Of a DNA stretch of 64,000 nt, positions 59,789 through 64,000 are shown piece after piece. The translations under genes and the position numbers were made by a program. The DNA lies in assembly GCF_010015585.1 (NCBI RefSeq), contig NW_022985081.1, positions 171,995-235,994 of the forward strand, written 5' to 3'. The notes below the pieces were generated by a model. That model ran no database searches. It was given only the letters and a program-made list of their open reading frames with translations, and had not been told where the DNA came from. Numbering within the stretch: position 1 is the first letter of the stretch; each line of letters begins with the position of its first letter. This stretch comes from Eremomyces bilateralis CBS 781.70. Its lineage: Eukaryota; Ascomycota; Dothideomycetes; Eremomycetales; Eremomycetaceae.

Positions 59789-62098
59789 ATGCCTCTCAAT
59801 CTGACTCTGGATGATGAATCTCTGCCTCTTACACGGAGTATTGCAAATGAGAACTTCCCGCAACAAGGCCAAATTGACTGGGTGTCATTATCGCGAGGCA
59901 CCATTAACTTCTCCTTTGGCGTCCTCTCCAGGCTATCTGCGGCGTCTGTGGATCCATATACCCTCTCGTTGGGTCATTTTATCGGGAGTAATTTCCAATT
60001 TTCGTGCACTGGACGGCAGAACATTGAACAAACGCTTAGAGGCCTCAAATCCTTTGGTGGTGTTGGCGATGTTCTCTGGTTCGGGTTCGGCGTCAAACAT
60101 CTTATTCGTGCCATATCGGTTACCGAACAGGGTGCAATGTTGGTTGCTCTCTGCGCAACGCTCGCAGAATGCTTTCCAGATGAGATAAGCGCGGAAGTAC
60201 TCAGCCACCTTGCGAAAGGCACCGCGGACTTGAAAGTTGTACCATCATTGAGCGAATGGCGCTCCTTAGTGCGCTGTTGCGCGGGAACTGTCGCCACAAC
60301 ACCGTTTCCGTTGCGGGCAGAGACACTCATGGGAGTTCATGTTGGGATCGCTACTGGATCATCCGTTGGAAACCCGGATCCACATGGCTTAGCAGAGACA
60401 TTGCTTGGTATAGGCAAGCTCTCGCGCGGTGTGTGGAAGTCGATCACGATTACCGGACCAAGGGAGGTAGGGTGGATTGCAGCAGTGGCTGAATGGCTGT
60501 TCGGACTCACAGTCACCATCCTCAACGAGGACGGCGACGTGAAATATTCGAGTAGTCGAATTGACCATGTCGCGAGCATCATTATTTTACCCGAAAATAC
60601 GTCTGAAACAGTGGGAAAAGCTCCCATGTTACACGTTGTGGATAAATCATTCGAACTCCGCACCGCTCTGGACCTTTTTAACCTTAATTCGAGTGTACCT
60701 TTAGGTGGCGATAATGTTACTCGCATCTGTGGTCGAGTCAAGTGGCACCAGTGTTTGCATGCGGCATTTGGTATCCACTTCGAAAAGCTGATGACGATGA
60801 AGACAACATTTTGCGAGATATTTGCAAGTGCCTCACGGGTTTTCAAGGCCATTGCGAATTGCAATAAAGACATACAAACAGGGGACTCCTCCAGAAATCG
60901 GCTCTATACTGATCGTTCCTTCGGCATTGGACTTATACAGCACTCGGCGAATTGGCTCCCTGAACTCTCGCCTGCGGCGTCCACCATTCAAAATTGTTAC
61001 GACAACACCCCAGATGCGGAAGCTAGAAGCAAGTACGAGGCGAGGCTTGCGCTGCTGGCAGTGTCTTGTAAATGCAGGTTATGCGACCCACCAAAGAGTC
61101 GTGTGCGCAAAGATGATGCTGACCTTCGGTGCCTCGTTGTGATCACCGAGACAATAATTGTGCTTTGCAGATTATTGTCGACGCTTGAACTTGTCGAATC
61201 GCCTTTTCCTCTCCTGCGAGGTATTCAGAAATTGTACGGCGTGCAAGCGACCAGACGCTGCAGATTTCGAGATCAAGAGACAGATATGGGCGCGGTAGTG
61301 CATATACTGGATGATCCGCGCGTAGAAGGCACTGCACCGCTACTTGCTGCGCTATCGCTCTTCGCTGGACGTTCAGCGCTCAACCTAGACAAGAACGTGA
61401 TATGGCCTTGTGCGGTGTCAGCTGGAGGAATCTGTGTTTATCTGAATACCCTTCATGAGCCTTCTGATGATAAGGAGGTTGTAAACCAGATCTGTGTGGT
61501 TCCAGGACAGATCGAGTGCAACGAGAAGCCATTCTACTGCGTTGAAGATTGGCCTTACTCGAATGAGAATCTCTCTCGCTGGTTGGACGGTCAGGCAGAG
61601 TGTCGAATGCGGGAACCCACAGGGGACGAGCGTTGGACCAAGATGACTAACAGCTCTTTGATGTGTAGTGTCAAGGTTGAAGTTAAGGAGACAGTTCGCT
61701 CTCTAGCCATAAGATACAACATCATGGATGATCGGAACCAGCCAACACACCTATCTTTCAGCCCGATGCTTTTGGCTCAAGGGGCTTCGCATTCGCGCGG
61801 TCTAGTCCATTGCCCAGAATCGCATCGGGTTCAACCCATGGTTGCTTCTGGAAGCCCATCTGAGGAGCTATTAAAACGTCTCGAAGAAACAGGGATCACA
61901 TTTCGTTTGTTGAAAGCTCCAGTGCTAGGGCGATGCGCGGCATTGACGAGTTTTGGTCACAATCTGATTCTTCAAGAGAATGAGTGTCTAGACTGTTGCA
62001 TCAAATCAGCTCTAAGCAGCGACAGCACTGAGATTATCGTCATTTCACAAACCGAAAGAGGAAGCGCATCTGACTCGGTGTTCAGCGAAAATAGATAG
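59789..62098 (+). CDS. Uncharacterised fungal protein of 769 residues near the right end of the candidate element
   Basis: A single intronless frame with a good ATG context. Visible blocks are SLSRGTINFSFGVLSRL near the start, GGVGDVLWFGFGVKHLIR (about residue 90), then GKLSRGVWKSITITGPREVGWIAAVAEWLFGL (in two parts, about 210-240), a Cys pair (SCKCRLCDPP, about 430) and HILDDPRVEGTAPLL. I recall similar proteins as a large uncharacterised, fungus-specific family that is often found in variable genome regions; no enzymatic motif is evident. There is no signal peptide or membrane helix. The lack of introns contrasts with its neighbours. The frame is undamaged. Confidence 0.8.
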   Translation: MPLNLTLDDESLPLTRSIANENFPQQGQIDWVSLSRGTINFSFGVLSRLSAASVDPYTLSLGHFIGSNFQFSCTGRQNIEQTLRGLKSFGGVGDVLWFGFGVKHLIRAISVTEQGAMLVALCATLAECFPDEISAEVLSHLAKGTADLKVVPSLSEWRSLVRCCAGTVATTPFPLRAETLMGVHVGIATGSSVGNPDPHGLAETLLGIGKLSRGVWKSITITGPREVGWIAAVAEWLFGLTVTILNEDGDVKYSSSRIDHVASIIILPENTSETVGKAPMLHVVDKSFELRTALDLFNLNSSVPLGGDNVTRICGRVKWHQCLHAAFGIHFEKLMTMKTTFCEIFASASRVFKAIANCNKDIQTGDSSRNRLYTDRSFGIGLIQHSANWLPELSPAASTIQNCYDNTPDAEARSKYEARLALLAVSCKCRLCDPPKSRVRKDDADLRCLVVITETIIVLCRLLSTLELVESPFPLLRGIQKLYGVQATRRCRFRDQETDMGAVVHILDDPRVEGTAPLLAALSLFAGRSALNLDKNVIWPCAVSAGGICVYLNTLHEPSDDKEVVNQICVVPGQIECNEKPFYCVEDWPYSNENLSRWLDGQAECRMREPTGDERWTKMTNSSLMCSVKVEVKETVRSLAIRYNIMDDRNQPTHLSFSPMLLAQGASHSRGLVHCPESHRVQPMVASGSPSEELLKRLEETGITFRLLKAPVLGRCAALTSFGHNLILQENECLDCCIKSALSSDSTEIIVISQTERGSASDSVFSENR

Positions 62099-62671
62099 TA
62101 GTTTACTACCACAGATATTGAATCAGACATTTCACAATCGAGAGTACTACGTTTGTCTTTTTGTTAATAATTATCATGGATGTAAGCCAGGTTTGTCAAT
62201 GACGAAAACTTGCAGAGCAATCTGAAAAGGCTATGTTGGAATGTGAGCCAATTATGTAGACTAGACCTATACTCGAAAGAAATCCTGATTTGGCTCTTCA
62301 AGATGTGGAAACAAACAGGGCAAGTTTCTGCGGTATATGATTCGGGATCGATCAAGCATGAACAGCAGGTGCTCTCTGTGCTCCTGTGTCCTCACTCCAA
62401 GCAAAGAAAAGAACAGGAACGGGCACGACGAAACGATCAATCGAGTGACGGCCCTTAACATTGGTAATTATATGCGAAGGCAGAGGGAGGCTCTACAGCG
62501 GAGCTATAGTATTTAACAGTGTCATTTTCCGAAATTAGCATAGAGATATAGCAGTTGCTGACACGGTTTGGATGCGCAAGGTCTGCGATTACCAAGTTCC
62601 ATTAATCTAAACTGAAGAGAGAGAAGGAAGAAACCTCCCAGCGTCTCTGCGCGCAAGATATAGAAGATACT

Positions 62672-62716
62672 TCCTTTGTTCCTATCTCCTTTGTGCCTAT
62701 CTCCTTTGTGCCATCC
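62672..62716 (+). repeat. Three tandem 15-bp units
   Basis: The unit is TCCTTTGTGCCTATC, with one or two changes in the outer units. It sits about 80 bp inside the right copy of the 48-bp palindrome. Confidence 0.8.
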
Positions 62717-62793
62717 ACTAGCCACATCCCTGTGGCGTCAGCCATACTCAAGGGCTCAGGCCACAGGCCTGGGACCATAACAGTTGCGAAAGT

Positions 62794-62841
62794 CGAAAAC
62801 CCTCCAAAAACGGCGTCAGAAACCTCCGTGTCTGGAGGCAA
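62794..62841 (-). repeat. 48-bp palindromic repeat, copy 3 (right end, inverted)
   Basis: On the minus strand it begins TTGCCTCCAGACACGGAGG and aligns without gaps to copies 1 and 2. It is inverted relative to copy 1, as a terminal repeat would be. The outer flank (plus strand GTAGCACACAAAGTTACTCC) is shared with copy 2. Confidence 0.75.
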
Positions 62842-64000
62842 TTTCTGTAGCACACAAAGTTACTCCGTAGGGAACGAAGGGTTCGCGCCCGATGGAGGAA
62901 ATCTCGCGCCGCCAACAGGAGTTCCGGTTCGCGAGATGCCCGGGGTTGTCGATAGGAGCGTGCATCTCCGATCCAAGATGGCATATGGGCGCCCGGTAAA
63001 GGATAAGGGGAATTTGAATTGTGAATTGCACGAGGACAGGGATAGTTGCCACTTAAGTATTCGGGGCCGCTGCGGTGGAAGACGCTCTGCACTCGCTATC
63101 CTATCGCCACGGCTCGACCGCTCTTCTACTTGCATGCGCAACCCCGGAATTTACCCCTGAGTTTGCCTCGCCGCTCTTGCCGCCAGTCCACGACTTGCAA
63201 GAGGATGTGCATTCTACACCCAAGGCATGGATATACCATTCTGTCCTGGTTAGCGTGCCATCAGTAATATTGTTTGGGGGGTGCGTCCAAAAATAGCGGA
63301 AGGTGAAGCGGTAACATGGATTGACATTGATGCGGTCTGCTTGATATCTTTCGTTTTCATCTCCCTTTCAGTCCACGACCAGTGACGGCCAGGTATAATA
63401 TGCGACGACGCTCTCATCCCTATGCACACGCCCAAGGTTAGAGGAGAAAATGGTCACTACAAAATTCCATCGTCGCTGGATCCGAGATCGTACACAAGCT
63501 GCTTGACTCAAAGATAAGGGGCTGCCTCTGTCTATAAGAGCGCATGGTTGCGAGAAGTGTAATAATTGGGTTGGAGGAAATCTCAATGGTCGTGCTGGGC
63601 CACTAACCTCGAGTAGCCAGGGGTATCGGTAGTCAGTGGACCGTTATCCCGCGGGTAGATCCAGCTGCTCACGTTTAGATGATCGTAGAAATTCTAGTCC
63701 ACGAGACCACATGCAATGGCAACCGAGCAATTAGATCCACGGGCTTTTAAGTTCGCATGGATGGGTTGGCGTGCAAGAGCTGGAACAGCCACACCGCAAA
63801 GCACACTCGTCAAGATGCCTCACCGTCATCGTCACCGTCGGTGTCACCGATTTCACCTGGTTCGGCCTCACCGGATGCTTTAAGCATTGTCAGTTGGGCT
63901 ACGACTCGAAACTCCTACGTACGAATAGCAAGCTGCAATCGAGCGAGCGTGGCACCTCCCATGCCAATGATCCAAGCCAGAGACAGATTGGGGCATTAAC

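Larger units (their letters stand above)
32129..62863 (+). mobile_element. Candidate degenerate Starship-type giant transposon, about 30.7 kb
   Basis: Seen directly: a 48-bp palindromic sequence at 32158-32205 recurs inverted at 62794-62841, with a TTAC just outside each (32129-32132 and 62860-62863). A DUF3435 tyrosine recombinase lies just inside the left end and points inward. Everything between is accessory: a SET gene, two ATPase-nuclease genes, an unknown gene and repeats. Known: Starships are moved by DUF3435 'captain' recombinases placed at one end and reading inward, and often have short terminal direct repeats. Inferred: the two repeats are the element's ends. The spacing between TTAC and repeat differs (25 versus 18 bp), and the repeat has a third copy inside, so ends are tentative. 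The captain is broken, so the element would be immobile on its own. Confidence 0.4.
62099..64000. other. Right border region without a convincing gene
   Basis: It contains the 15-bp tandem repeat and copy 3 of the 48-bp repeat. To the right, frames at 63075-63296 (+) and 63757-63999 (+, running to near the edge) are open but unrecognised; the second is Ser/Pro-rich and could be part of a gene that continues outside. Confidence 0.45.

Noticed and set aside
32129-62863. Retrotransposon explanation for the accessory region
   Set aside because: I found no reverse transcriptase, integrase or capsid-like coding and no long direct terminal repeats; the repeats seen are short and inverted or tandem.

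Overview
This window looks like nuclear DNA of a filamentous ascomycete, most likely Eurotiales (Aspergillus or Penicillium type). The genes carry many short GT-AG introns (about 43-125 bp, often with a CTAAC or CTGAC branch site). The recognisable genes (Mis6/CENP-I, EMC7, Elp5, Sec22, CRT10, catalase-peroxidase) are the usual Pezizomycotina set. I see no rRNA, tRNA or CRISPR array.

Left half (1-32 kb), ordinary chromosome. In order: the tail of a possible pogo-type transposase at the edge; an MFS transporter (-); Mis6/CENP-I kinetochore protein (-); a disordered 464-residue protein (-); a 4.7 kb gene-empty stretch; a mitochondrial release-factor-like protein (-); a small two-helix membrane protein (+); an unknown 198-residue protein (-); a CRT10-family protein (+); EMC7 (-); Elp5 (-); an ASXH-like nuclear protein with an apparent frameshift (-); the R-SNARE Sec22 (+); catalase-peroxidase KatG (-); a secreted, probably GPI-anchored protein (+); and an HD-domain phosphohydrolase (+).

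Right half (32-64 kb), accessory DNA. The change is sharp just after the HD gene. A DUF3435 tyrosine recombinase (the family of Starship 'captains') starts at 32.6 kb and points inward. About 430 bp upstream lies a 48-bp imperfectly palindromic sequence. The same sequence occurs upstream of a second DUF3435-like N-terminal remnant (41.6/42.1 kb), and in the opposite orientation at 62.8 kb. The outer pair of copies, with a TTAC outside each, frames about 30.7 kb. My leading hypothesis is a degenerate Starship-type giant transposon, possibly with nested remains. Its cargo would be a broken SET-domain gene, two tandem GHKL-ATPase/DUF3883 (NO VEIN-type, PD-(D/E)XK-like) giant genes, and a 769-residue protein of unknown function near the far end.

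The accessory half also holds two clear non-autonomous DNA transposons: a hAT-like one with an 8-bp target duplication and a MULE-like one with a 9-bp direct repeat. It also has a perfect 20-bp hairpin, several minisatellites and a duplicated two-part repeat module. Three accessory genes (recombinase, SET gene, second ATPase-nuclease) each carry a single in-frame stop explainable by a CpA-to-TpA transition, which fits RIP-like mutation. Exon boundaries were read by eye from splice signals, frame continuity and, for the paralogous pair, mutual comparison; no database search was possible.
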